The translations under genes were made by a program, and so were the position numbers. The notes under the pieces were generated by a model. It was given only the letters and a program-made list of their open reading frames with translations. It was not told where the DNA came from and searched no databases. This document shows, piece by piece, positions 1 to 6,473 of a DNA stretch of 16,489 bases; positions within the stretch are counted from its first letter, which is position 1; every line of letters begins with the position of its first letter. Source of the stretch: Acetobacteraceae bacterium (GTDB taxonomy: Bacteria > Pseudomonadota > Alphaproteobacteria > Acetobacterales > Acetobacteraceae). The stretch is taken from NCBI GenBank assembly GCA_003506895.1, contig DNXO01000159.1, positions 1-16,489 of the forward strand, read 5' to 3'.

Positions 1-2
1 AC

Positions 3-221
3 ATCGTCTGCCTTGAGGACGGGAAGAAGCTGAAGATGCTCAAGCGTCACCTCAAGACCTCGTACAACCTGTCGCCGGAGCAGTATCGCGAGCGTTGGGG
101 CCTGGATGCGTCATACCCGATGGTGGCGCCGAACTACGCCAAGCACCGCTCGACGCTCGCCAAGCGCATCGGGCTCGGCACCAAGCCGCGCCAGGTGCCA
201 ACCGGCCGCCGCCGCGGCTGA
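3..221 (+). CDS. MucR/Ros family transcriptional regulator, 5'-truncated
   Basis: This is the C-terminal part (about 72 codons, open to the window edge in frame from base 3) of a MucR/Ros-type zinc-finger DNA-binding regulator. These alphaproteobacterial proteins bind AT-rich promoters and control exopolysaccharide, motility and cell-cycle genes. Visible: an ICLEDGKK finger loop, then KMLKRHLKT, the SPEQYRERWGL block, the YPMVAPNYA block and a basic tail. The finger looks like the MucR variant in which the second Cys of Ros is an Asp (C-L-E-D) and the final His is not conserved. The N-terminal roughly 60-70 residues lie outside the window. The internal ATG at 36 falls inside the finger and is not a real start. 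A hairpin follows the stop directly, so the gene is probably monocistronic. Family assignment is firm; the target genes are unknown. Confidence 0.88.
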   Translation: MVCLEDGKKLKMLKRHLKTSYNLSPEQYRERWGLDASYPMVAPNYAKHRSTLAKRIGLGTKPRQVPTGRRRG

Positions 222-250
222 GCGCGGCTCCCGGCCGGAGGCAGCCGCGC
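222..250 (+). terminator. Candidate terminator hairpin after the mucR-like gene
   Basis: A perfect 8-bp inverted repeat (GCGCGGCT at 222-229, AGCCGCGC at 243-250) begins on the base after the TGA stop. Its 13-nt loop contains the palindrome CCGGCCGG. There is no following T-run, so it is at best a GC-only stem of uncertain termination strength. The rest of the gap up to fur (251-378) shows no promoter I can call with confidence. Confidence 0.45.
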
Positions 251-378
251 TGGCGACCGCGCGGATGCCCGGTGATAGGGTGTGGCTGAAACATAGGCAG
301 GGATGAGGCACGCGGCGCTCGCGCCGCATTTGCCCAACCGGGGGCCGCCCCTGTAGTCTGGCCGCCGTGGACGCCCCC

Positions 379-861
379 ATGGAAAGCCGCATCGAGCGCC
401 TGTGCGTCGAGAAGGGCCTCAAGATGACCGGCCAGCGCCGCACGATCGCGCGGGTCCTGTCGGAGGCGACCGATCATCCCGACGTCGAGGAACTCTACCG
501 CCGCGCGACGACGCTCGACGCGCGCATCTCGATCGCGACCGTCTACCGCACGGTGCGGCTGCTTGAGGAAAAGGGCATCCTCGAGCGCCGCGACTTCGGC
601 GGCGGGCGCGCGCGCTACGAGCCAACCGAGCACGGAAGGCACGATCACCTGATCGATATCGACACCGGCCGCGTGGTGGAGTTCACCGACGACGCGCACG
701 TGGCGGCACTGGAAGCGATTGCGCGCGAGCTCGGCTTCGAACTCGTTTCGCACCGCCTGGAACTGTTCGGCCGCCGCCGGCGCGCCGCCGGCGAGCGCCG
801 GCCTGGCGCCGAGGCGCGGCGCGCGGCGCCACGCGCCGCCACGCGCGGGACGCCGCGATGA
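379..861 (+). CDS. fur: Fur family iron-responsive transcriptional regulator
   Basis: 160-aa Fur-family repressor; these dimers sense Fe(II) (or other metals) and bind operators of uptake genes. The N-terminal winged helix is clear (MTGQRRTIARVL at 16-27, recognition region ISIATVYRTVRLLEEKG at 50-66), followed by the dimerisation domain with HDHLIDIDTGRVVEF at 88-102. In E. coli Fur numbering, which matches without gaps, His33, Glu81, His88 and His90 of one metal site are all present. At the other site Asp89 and His125 remain, but position 87 is Arg and 108 is Val. The structural Cys93/Cys96 are absent, as in many alphaproteobacterial Furs. The last 30 residues are an Arg/Ala-rich low-complexity tail. 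I chose ATG 379 because homologues I recall begin MxSRIERL; a GTG at 367 adds four residues. The stop overlaps the next gene by ATGA, so translation is probably coupled. Confidence 0.9.
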   Translation: MESRIERLCVEKGLKMTGQRRTIARVLSEATDHPDVEELYRRATTLDARISIATVYRTVRLLEEKGILERRDFGGGRARYEPTEHGRHDHLIDIDTGRVVEFTDDAHVAALEAIARELGFELVSHRLELFGRRRRAAGERRPGAEARRAAPRAATRGTPR

Positions 862-1706
862 CGCACGCGGCGGGCAACGCCACTGGCATCGCGAGCCCCG
901 GCATCGCGAGCCCCGGCTTCGGCGAGCTTCTGGCGGGCTCGCTCGGCGTGCGGCTGGCTACCACGGCGGCCGAGATCGACGCCGTTCAGGCGCTGCGCTG
1001 GCATGTCTTCTACGAGGAGATGGGCGCGGTGCCAGACGCCGCGACCGCGGCCAGCCGGCGCGACCGCGACGCGTTCGACACGGTCGCCGACCATCTGCTG
1101 GTGCTGGACCACGAGCGCGGCGAGGGAGGCGTGGCTGTCGTCGGCTGCTACCGGCTGATCCGCGCGCCGGCCGCCGCGCGCATCGGCCGCTTCTACTCCG
1201 CCGATGAATACGACCTCACCCGCGTGCTCGCCTACGAGGGTGAGGTACTGGAGCTTGGCCGCTCGTGCGTGCACGCGGACTACCGCAACCGCGCCGTGAT
1301 GCAGCTCCTGTGGCGCGGCATCGCGGCCTATGTGTTCCTGCATGAAATCGGGCTGATGTTCGGCTGCGCCAGCCTGCCGGGTACCGATCCCGACGCACTC
1401 GCCTCCGAACTGACCTATCTATATTACAACCATCTCGCGCCCGCCGCGATCCGTCCGCGCGCCCTGCCCCATCGCTATATCGAGATGCGCAGGATGGACC
1501 GCGACGAGATTGACGCTCGATCCGCCCTGAACAAACTACCGCCGCTGATCAAGGGCTATTTACGATTGGGGGGATTCGTTGGCGACGGCGCGGTTATCGA
1601 CCCGCAGTTCAACACCACGGACGTCGCGGTGGTCGTCCAGACCGACCTTGTGACCGACAAATATTACAAGCACTACGAACGCCAAAGTCGCGAGGGGCAG
1701 GACTGA
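858..1706 (+). CDS. olsB: OlsB-like GNAT acyltransferase (ornithine lipid synthesis)
   Basis: 282-aa GNAT-superfamily enzyme. OlsB proteins transfer a 3-hydroxyacyl chain from acyl carrier protein to the alpha-amino group of ornithine, giving lyso-ornithine lipid, a phosphorus-free membrane lipid; OlsA then adds the second chain. Family blocks seen in order: LRWHVFYEEMGA (46-57), a FDTVADHLLVLD block (73-84), VGCYRLIR (95-102), RFYSADEYDL (111-120), LELGRSCVHADYRNRAV (131-147), LLWRGIAAYV (150-159) and FGCASLPGTDP (168-178). It starts inside the fur stop (ATGA) with GGGA about 7 nt upstream. lnt starts 11 bp after its stop, so the three genes look co-transcribed. The first 25 residues carry a duplicated GIASP pentapeptide and are probably dispensable. 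No olsA lies in the window. A related acyltransferase with a different amine acceptor is possible. Confidence 0.78.
   Translation: MTHAAGNATGIASPGIASPGFGELLAGSLGVRLATTAAEIDAVQALRWHVFYEEMGAVPDAATAASRRDRDAFDTVADHLLVLDHERGEGGVAVVGCYRLIRAPAAARIGRFYSADEYDLTRVLAYEGEVLELGRSCVHADYRNRAVMQLLWRGIAAYVFLHEIGLMFGCASLPGTDPDALASELTYLYYNHLAPAAIRPRALPHRYIEMRRMDRDEIDARSALNKLPPLIKGYLRLGGFVGDGAVIDPQFNTTDVAVVVQTDLVTDKYYKHYERQSREGQD
885..914 (+). repeat. 15-bp perfect tandem duplication within olsB-like 5' end
   Basis: GGCATCGCGAGCCCC occurs twice head to tail (885-899 and 900-914), encoding GIASP-GIASP. The following GGCTTCGGCGAGC looks like a degenerate third unit. Because the unit is a multiple of three, copy-number change would keep the reading frame. 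Confidence 0.85.
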
Positions 1707-1717
1707 GCTCGTCACGA

Positions 1718-3232
1718 ATGACCGCCTCGCTGACCGCCCGGCTTTCAGCATTGAAAGGCTGGCGCGCGGACGTCACGGCCTTCGCCGCTGGCTTGGTTTC
1801 GGCCCTGTCACTGCCACCGGTGTACGTGCTGCCGTCGCTGCTGGTCGGAATCCCCGTGCTGCTGTGCCTGATCCAAGGCGCCCACCGGCCGCTCGTGGCA
1901 GCTCGGCGCGGCTGGTGGTTCGGATTCGGGCTGCACCTGATCGGCCTTTATTGGATTACCGAGGCGATCCTTATCGAAGCCGCCCGGTTTTGGTGGCTCG
2001 TTCCATTCGCGGTGCCCGCGCTGTCGGCGGTGCTGGCCGTGTTCATCGCGGTTCCCGCCGCACTGGTCTGGCGGGCCGGTCCCGGCTGGCGAGCGGCATT
2101 TGCCCTGGCCGGCACGTGGGTCCTGGCCGATCTGGCGCGCCAGTTCGTTGCCACCGGTTTTCCCTGGAACCCACTGGGCAGTGTCTGGGCGTTTCCCGGC
2201 CGCCTCGGCGACATCATGATCCAGCCTGCCTCGCTGATCGGAACGCATGGACTGACGGCCATCACCATCCTGCTGGCATCGCTGCCGTTGCTGGGCTGGG
2301 CGTGGCGTGCCGGCGGCGCGGTGCTGCTGGTGCTTTGGTTCGGTTACGGCCTGATCCGGATCGACCAGCCCGTGCCGCCGCCCCCCGACATCACGGTGTT
2401 GCTGATTCAGGGCAACGTGGCGCAAGGCCAGAAATGGGACCGCTCCCTGATGGTCTCGATCTTCCGCCGCTATCTCGCCCTGACCCAACAAGCGGTCGCG
2501 CAGGCCGGTGGCCATCCCTCGGTTGTCGTGTGGCCAGAAACCGCCAGCCCGGCACAATTGCAGACCGACCCCGAAGCCCGTCGCCTGATCGCCGAGGCAG
2601 CGGACGGCGCGCCTGTCCTGGCGGGATCGGTGCGATTTGATGCGGCCGGATACCCACTGAACAGCCTGTTTGCCCTTGGAGCCGACGGCGTCATCGAGGG
2701 CATATACGATAAATGGCACCTCGTCCCATTCGGCGAATACCAGCCCGCCTGGCTGCCGCTGGGTATCCAGGTGGTGCCCGGCGGCGGCTTTGCCCGGGGC
2801 CCCGGCCCCCGCACACTGCATATCCCGGGATTGCCGCCGGCCGGCGCCCTGATCTGCTACGAGGCAATCTTCCCGAGCCAGGTCATCGATCCCAATGACC
2901 GGCCCGAATGGATGGTCAATGTTACCAATGACGCCTGGTTCGGTAACTCCACCGGGCCGCGCCAGCACCTCATCGCGGCTCGGATGCGGGCGGTCGAGGA
3001 GGGCCTGCCATTGATGCGGGCCGCCAATACCGGCATATCTGCGGGCTTCGATGCGAAGGGACACGAACTGGGTCGCATAGGGTCGCAAACTACCGGTATT
3101 TTGCCAGTGGCTTTGCCCGCGGCGCTGCCCGTGACACTGTACGCGCGATTTGGCCTTCTGCTACCTGGAAGTGTCGCGCTTGGCCTCGCAATCATCGGGT
3201 TGATTGGAAGATCTCGCCGCCGCTGGTGGTGA
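1718..3232 (+). CDS. lnt: Apolipoprotein N-acyltransferase
   Basis: 504-aa inner-membrane enzyme that performs the last step of lipoprotein maturation: it moves an acyl chain from phospholipid to the free amino group of the diacylglyceryl-Cys made by Lgt and LspA. The N-terminal half (about 15-215) holds several hydrophobic membrane segments with the typical GFPWNPLG block at 147-154. The second half is a periplasmic nitrilase-like domain with the full catalytic triad: Glu274 in WPETAS, Lys332 in YDKWHLVPFGEY and Cys380 in ICYEAIFP. NVTNDAWFG at 401-409 and the ending at about 475-497, a last membrane helix, are also typical, and length matches the family. The start is 11 bp after the olsB-like stop. 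In many relatives corC lies directly upstream and xre-metK downstream; here only the xre part is kept. Confidence 0.96.
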   Translation: MTASLTARLSALKGWRADVTAFAAGLVSALSLPPVYVLPSLLVGIPVLLCLIQGAHRPLVAARRGWWFGFGLHLIGLYWITEAILIEAARFWWLVPFAVPALSAVLAVFIAVPAALVWRAGPGWRAAFALAGTWVLADLARQFVATGFPWNPLGSVWAFPGRLGDIMIQPASLIGTHGLTAITILLASLPLLGWAWRAGGAVLLVLWFGYGLIRIDQPVPPPPDITVLLIQGNVAQGQKWDRSLMVSIFRRYLALTQQAVAQAGGHPSVVVWPETASPAQLQTDPEARRLIAEAADGAPVLAGSVRFDAAGYPLNSLFALGADGVIEGIYDKWHLVPFGEYQPAWLPLGIQVVPGGGFARGPGPRTLHIPGLPPAGALICYEAIFPSQVIDPNDRPEWMVNVTNDAWFGNSTGPRQHLIAARMRAVEEGLPLMRAANTGISAGFDAKGHELGRIGSQTTGILPVALPAALPVTLYARFGLLLPGSVALGLAIIGLIGRSRRRWW

Positions 3233-3424
3233 CGTGTTATTATTTATATAAGTTGAACCATATACTACTCCGTGACGTAAAGTTTCCAGCTTGTTGACAA
3301 TTTTGAGTTGCATTTCGGCGAAATTCGCTCTATCGTTCGATATGATTCCTTGCCCAAATGCGCCGATGGCGCGACAAGCGAGGGAAATGTATAGGGTCCG
3401 CTCACCACAATGAGGACAGCAGGC
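3233..3424 (+). promoter_or_regulatory. AT-rich intergenic region with palindrome cluster before the XRE regulator
   Basis: About 190 bp between lnt and the XRE gene, markedly more AT-rich than its surroundings. Overlapping palindromes sit together: ATTTCG-g-CGAAAT (3312-3324), GCGAA-a-TTCGC (3318-3328) and TATCG-tt-CGATA (3331-3342). A further hairpin is GCGCC-gat-GGCGC (3360-3372). A weak sigma-70-like pair TTGCAT (3308-3313) and TATCGT (3331-3336), 17 bp apart, overlaps the palindromes; another -35-like TTGACA is at 3294. That arrangement fits an autoregulated promoter for the downstream helix-turn-helix gene, but the promoter call is an inference. A GAGGA Shine-Dalgarno (3412-3416) precedes ATG 3425. 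Confidence 0.4.
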
Positions 3425-3892
3425 ATGGCAGGGGCCGAACAAGTGTTGGGCAGTGATCGCGAAAGTCGCCCAAGCCCTATCGACGTGCATGTCGGGTCAC
3501 GAATTCGTCTACGCCGCACTTTGCTGGGAATGAGCCAGGAACGCCTCGGCGAGGCCCTCGGCCTGACCTTCCAGCAGGTGCAGAAATATGAGCGCGGTGT
3601 TAACCGGGTTGGCGCCTCCCGCCTGTTCGATCTGTCGCGCGTGCTTGATGTCCCGATCAGCTTCTTTTTCGACGACATGCCCGACAGTCTGGCCGCGAAC
3701 TTCGGCGGCGTGCCGAGCCGGCGCGCCGCGGGCCAGACCGAGTCCCAAGATCCGTTCGGAGACGATACCCTTAGCCGGCGCGAAACGCTGGAACTGGTGC
3801 GGGCCTATTATCGAATTACCGACTCCTCGATTCGCAAACGTGTGTTCGACCTCATCAAGTCGATGGGTCCTGCCGACGTATCGGGCGCGTAA
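3425..3892 (+). CDS. XRE/Cro-type helix-turn-helix transcriptional regulator
   Basis: 155-aa one-domain regulator. The HTH_3 region spans about residues 20-85: VGSRIRLRRTLLGMSQERLG, then LTFQQVQKYERGVNRVGAS and LFDLSRVLDVPISFFF. This spacing and the phrase QVQKYERG...RVGAS are typical of the alphaproteobacterial XRE regulators found between lnt and metK. The rest (90-155) is polar, with a short helical REtLELVRAYYRI block and no recognised sensor domain. I prefer ATG 3425 to the in-frame ATG 3410 because GAGGA lies about 8 nt before it, while 3410 has only a distant GGG. It probably has its own promoter, since a palindrome-rich 190-bp gap separates it from lnt. Targets cannot be read from the sequence. 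Confidence 0.9.
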   Translation: MAGAEQVLGSDRESRPSPIDVHVGSRIRLRRTLLGMSQERLGEALGLTFQQVQKYERGVNRVGASRLFDLSRVLDVPISFFFDDMPDSLAANFGGVPSRRAAGQTESQDPFGDDTLSRRETLELVRAYYRITDSSIRKRVFDLIKSMGPADVSGA

Positions 3893-3915
3893 TATCCGAT
3901 CGCAGAGTAGCGTGA

Positions 3916-3963
3916 GTCGCATCGCGACCACGTCTCGCCGGCCCAATCGGCTACTTTAGCCGA
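3916..3963. terminator. Inverted repeats between convergent genes (possible bidirectional terminator)
   Basis: Two perfect inverted repeats lie between the ends of the XRE gene and the minus-strand DUF2244 gene: GTCGC-atc-GCGAC (3916-3928) and TCGGCTA-ctt-TAGCCGA (3947-3963, 7-bp stem, 3-nt loop). Neither has a clear T-run on either strand. The location between convergent genes is what suggests a terminator. Confidence 0.4.
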
Positions 3964-3997
3964 CAAGTCCGCTATCGCGGTTCTATGGTGCGCGGCG

Positions 3998-4498
3998 CTA
4001 GCCCTCCCGCAATTGAGGGTTGTCGAAACGCGGGTTTCGCGCCCGCTCCAGCGCATCACGCAGGGCGTCAAACAGCGAGCGCTTGTCCAGGTCGTGCAAG
4101 AACGCACCGACCTCCCACGTCTTTCCCTGACTGGTCAGCACGATATGGGGTACCGCTTCGGCTGCCTGCAAGTCGACTCGAAGCCAAGCCGTCGGCAGAC
4201 ACATTTGCTGCCGCCGGCCGGCCGGATCGGTGCTGATCACAATAAGTTGATGATCGGTCATCATGATCAATTCACTGGCCCGCGCGCGACGCCAGTTGAT
4301 CATCAGAAGCACCAGCAGCAGAGGCACATCAAGCAGGCTGAATATCGCGGCTGGCCACGCGCCCCAAAGCCAAAGGCGCAGCACGACCCCAGCGCTTATC
4401 GCCGCGAGTATGCCGACCACGATTGCCCCGCCCCCGCGGGTCAGGCTTCTGTGAGGGACGATCAGGGCTTCAAAGATAGGCGCTGGTCTCGCTGACAT
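3998..4498 (-). CDS. DUF2244 domain membrane protein
   Basis: 166-aa integral membrane protein of the DUF2244 family, whose biochemical role is not established. The start MSARPAPIFEALIVPHRSL is the usual N-terminal block. Two adjacent hydrophobic helices follow (about 23-45 and 47-67), then WRRARASELIMMTD and a cytoplasmic beta-rich domain with a WLRVDL motif, ending LDKRSLFDALRDALERAR. In many alphaproteobacteria the family sits near cytochrome oxidase or endonuclease III genes; neither is present here. It begins 46 bp after the stop of the next gene upstream on the same strand, so the two may share a transcript. Family assignment is by recognisable architecture; function is unknown. Confidence 0.8.
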   Translation of the reverse strand: MSARPAPIFEALIVPHRSLTRGGGAIVVGILAAISAGVVLRLWLWGAWPAAIFSLLDVPLLLVLLMINWRRARASELIMMTDHQLIVISTDPAGRRQQMCLPTAWLRVDLQAAEAVPHIVLTSQGKTWEVGAFLHDLDKRSLFDALRDALERARNPRFDNPQLREG

Positions 4499-4544
4499 CC
4501 ATCAAACCTATAGGGATTGAGGCCAGCCTTCCAGGCGCATGCGT

Positions 4545-5036
4545 TCAGTGAACGATCCCCTTGTCGCCAACCCCAAATCCCCCGGCGGCGTTCGCCAGCC
4601 GCTGAAGGTCGGTCCGCGACACCAGCAGATTAGCCGATGAACCGCAGTTGCCACCCGACCGGGCGGTGCCGGTTCCGGCCCAATGAAGGCGGTATTGGAG
4701 GGAGGGCCTATCCTGAAGCCCCTCGACCACCAGGCTGCCACCCTTTTCGGCGATGACATTCGGATCCAGCGAGCACTCCGAAACAGGCGTTCCCGTCGCC
4801 GAAACCAGCGTCGCCGGAATGGTCATCTGCCACAGGTCGGTATCCTGCGAGCCCGGCTTGAACGCGACGATGTCGCCAACCTTCGGGCGGAATTCGTCAA
4901 GCTGCAAAACCAGGAACGTGCTGAGACATCCGGTCACCATGATCGCCATGGCAACGAGTACCGGCAGCCATGCGGCCCAGGGCGTCCCTTGGTGGGCGCT
5001 GTTACGCGTCGGATCTTGCTGATCTGGTCGTCTCAT
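4545..5036 (-). CDS. Hypothetical single-span membrane protein or lipoprotein
   Basis: 163-aa protein I do not recognise. After a polar N-terminus (1-18) there is one hydrophobic stretch (about 20-45) containing VTGC at 34-37. That resembles a lipobox, but hydrophobic residues continue after the Cys, so a plain signal anchor is equally possible. The rest (50-163) should be periplasmic. It starts FRPKVGDIVAFKPG and has two further cysteines (in ECSLDP and GGNCGSS) that could form a disulfide, and it ends with a Gly-rich tail. I chose ATG 5036 because the longer reading from 5111 adds 25 residues of mixed Cys/polar sequence without an obvious leader; an AGGG lies about 11 nt upstream of 5036. 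It is co-oriented with the DUF2244 gene 46 bp downstream and divergent from the LLM oxidoreductase. Confidence 0.68.
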   Translation of the reverse strand: MRRPDQQDPTRNSAHQGTPWAAWLPVLVAMAIMVTGCLSTFLVLQLDEFRPKVGDIVAFKPGSQDTDLWQMTIPATLVSATGTPVSECSLDPNVIAEKGGSLVVEGLQDRPSLQYRLHWAGTGTARSGGNCGSSANLLVSRTDLQRLANAAGGFGVGDKGIVH

Positions 5037-5175
5037 GGCGCCAAAGCCCTTATTCACGATCATGCGAACCATCTGACCAACGTCATATTGTGCGGTGCAA
5101 CATGAAAGCAAGCATCATGGTTGGCAGATCAAGCAATCCAGCCAATAGTGCGACGCAGACCAAGGGAGTGAAACG

Positions 5176-6117
5176 ATGAAATACGGGTTCAGCCTGCCGG
5201 TGCGGGGCAATCTGGCGGACCATAACGGCATCGTGGGAATTGTTCGGCACGGCGAGAAGCTGGGCTTCGTTTCCGCCACCATCGCCGACCACATCGTGTT
5301 TCCAACAGCCGTGGAATCGAAATACCCGTACGACGCCAGCGGCAATCACCCAAGCACCGGCGACGCGATCGAACCGCTAAGCCTGATGGCCTTTGCCGCC
5401 GGGGCCACGACCACGCTGCGCTTCGTCACCAGCGTATTGATCCTGCCGCACCGGAACCCGGTACTGACCGCGAAGATGGTCGCCACGATCGACGTGCTGT
5501 CGCAAGGCCGCGTCACCCTGGGCATCGGCGTCGGCTGGCTTCGCGAGGAGTTCCAGGCCCTGGGCGCCGCCGACTTCGACCGCCGCGGCGCGGTCAGCGA
5601 CGAATACCTGACGATCTTCAAAAAGCTCTGGGGTCCCGGCCCGGTGGAGCACCAGGGCGAATTCTACAGCTTCGCCCCCCTGCGCTGCGAACCGCGCCCG
5701 GTCCAGCGACCCCACCCGCCGATCTGGGTCGGCGGCCACACCAAGGCCGCGCTGCGCCGCACCGCCAGACACGCCGACGGCTGGCACCCGCTTGGCACCG
5801 TCGCCACCGCCGAACTGCGCCCGCCCGAGTTCAGCGCGATGCTGGACGACCTGAAGCGAATGACCGAGGCGGAAGGCCGCGACTACGCCGACATCACCAT
5901 CGCCTTCGTCGCTCGGCTGCACGAGACGACAAACCCGATCGAGGGCGCCGACCGCATGCCGTTCTCCGGATCGGCGGAACAATTGATCGCGGACGTGGAA
6001 ACGTACCGCAAACTCGGCGTGTCGCATCTGAGCTTTGATTTCCGAGCACCGACGTTGCGGCAGACACTGGAACGGATGGATTGGTTCGCGAGCGAAGTGA
6101 TGGCGAAGGCGGGGTGA
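5176..6117 (+). CDS. LLM class (luciferase-like) F420-type oxidoreductase
   Basis: 313-aa TIM-barrel enzyme of the luciferase-like monooxygenase superfamily, closest in style to the TIGR03619-type F420-dependent group. These use F420 or FMN to oxidise or hydroxylate small substrates. Visible blocks: KYGFSLPVRG at the start, ADHIVFP (37-43), LPHRNPVLTAKMVATIDVLS (90-109), GRVTLGIGVGWLREEF (111-126), RPHPPIWVGGHT in the middle and LGVSHLSFDF near the end. Length is normal. A GGGAG about 8 nt before ATG 5176 supports the start. It is divergent from the hypothetical membrane gene (about 140 bp between starts). Just downstream is the remnant of a transporter binding protein, which may once have served the same substrate. 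The cofactor and substrate cannot be decided from sequence alone; many F420-type annotations in Proteobacteria are really FMN enzymes. Confidence 0.85.
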   Translation: MKYGFSLPVRGNLADHNGIVGIVRHGEKLGFVSATIADHIVFPTAVESKYPYDASGNHPSTGDAIEPLSLMAFAAGATTTLRFVTSVLILPHRNPVLTAKMVATIDVLSQGRVTLGIGVGWLREEFQALGAADFDRRGAVSDEYLTIFKKLWGPGPVEHQGEFYSFAPLRCEPRPVQRPHPPIWVGGHTKAALRRTARHADGWHPLGTVATAELRPPEFSAMLDDLKRMTEAEGRDYADITIAFVARLHETTNPIEGADRMPFSGSAEQLIADVETYRKLGVSHLSFDFRAPTLRQTLERMDWFASEVMAKAG

Positions 6118-6163
6118 CGAACCATCCCGGGCCAGCGACCGCGAGATAACCACGCGTCGCGCC

Positions 6164-6464
6164 CCCGCGGTCGATCAGGCGGAAAAGGCGCTGCCGACGA
6201 TCCTGGATAAGCTGTCGGAGTTCGGCATGGGCCAAGAGGATATCGAAGCCCGCTACATCGCCCGCACGAAGGAACCCTGGATGCTGCAGGAGCCGATCAT
6301 GGCCTATGGCCACATCATGCTTCTGGCCCAGGCCATGGAGCGTGCGAAAACCGCCCCGCCGGGTCGATGCGAAGCTGATGATCGTACAATGGCAGAACGG
6401 CCGCATAGTGACCACCGACCCGCCGGAGATGGCGGTCGCCGCGCCAGTTTGGCCGAAGGGATAG
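6164..6464 (+). pseudogene. Broken ABC transporter substrate-binding protein (C-terminal remnant)
   Basis: Two reading frames carry consecutive pieces of one protein. In frame 2 (about 6164-6350) it reads VDQAEKALPTILDKL ... MGQEDIEARYIARTKEPWML and QEPIMAYGHIMLLAQAMERAKT. In frame 3 (about 6357-6464) it reads RRVDAKLMIVQWQNGRIVT then PPEMAVAAPVWPKG and TAG. Together these match the C-terminal end of branched-chain-amino-acid-type periplasmic binding proteins. Roughly 30 residues that normally lie between the pieces (the stretch before a K-G-R-R-VDAKL-like strand) are missing, and the frame changes there. The N-terminal two-thirds and any permease or ATPase genes are absent. An ATG at 6227 opens a 103-codon ORF that runs out of frame after the break, so it is not a credible protein. 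Confidence 0.72.
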
Positions 6465-6473
6465 TGCGGTGCG

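Noticed and set aside
1808..3088. 426-codon minus-strand open frame opposite lnt
   Set aside because: lnt has its full catalytic triad on the + strand. The antisense product is low-complexity and Gln/Arg/His-rich.
3161..3490. 109-codon minus-strand open frame across the lnt/xre gap
   Set aside because: It overlaps the end of lnt and the start of xre and lacks protein-like blocks; the gap looks regulatory.
4545..5036. Possible signal-peptidase-like (S26) protein from a VGDIVAFKPG phrase after a membrane segment
   Set aside because: No catalytic Ser/Lys motifs of S26 peptidases are visible; the resemblance is a short, common phrase.
5377..6153. 258-codon minus-strand open frame opposite the LLM oxidoreductase
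   Set aside because: Shadow of a well-supported gene; no start signal or domain.
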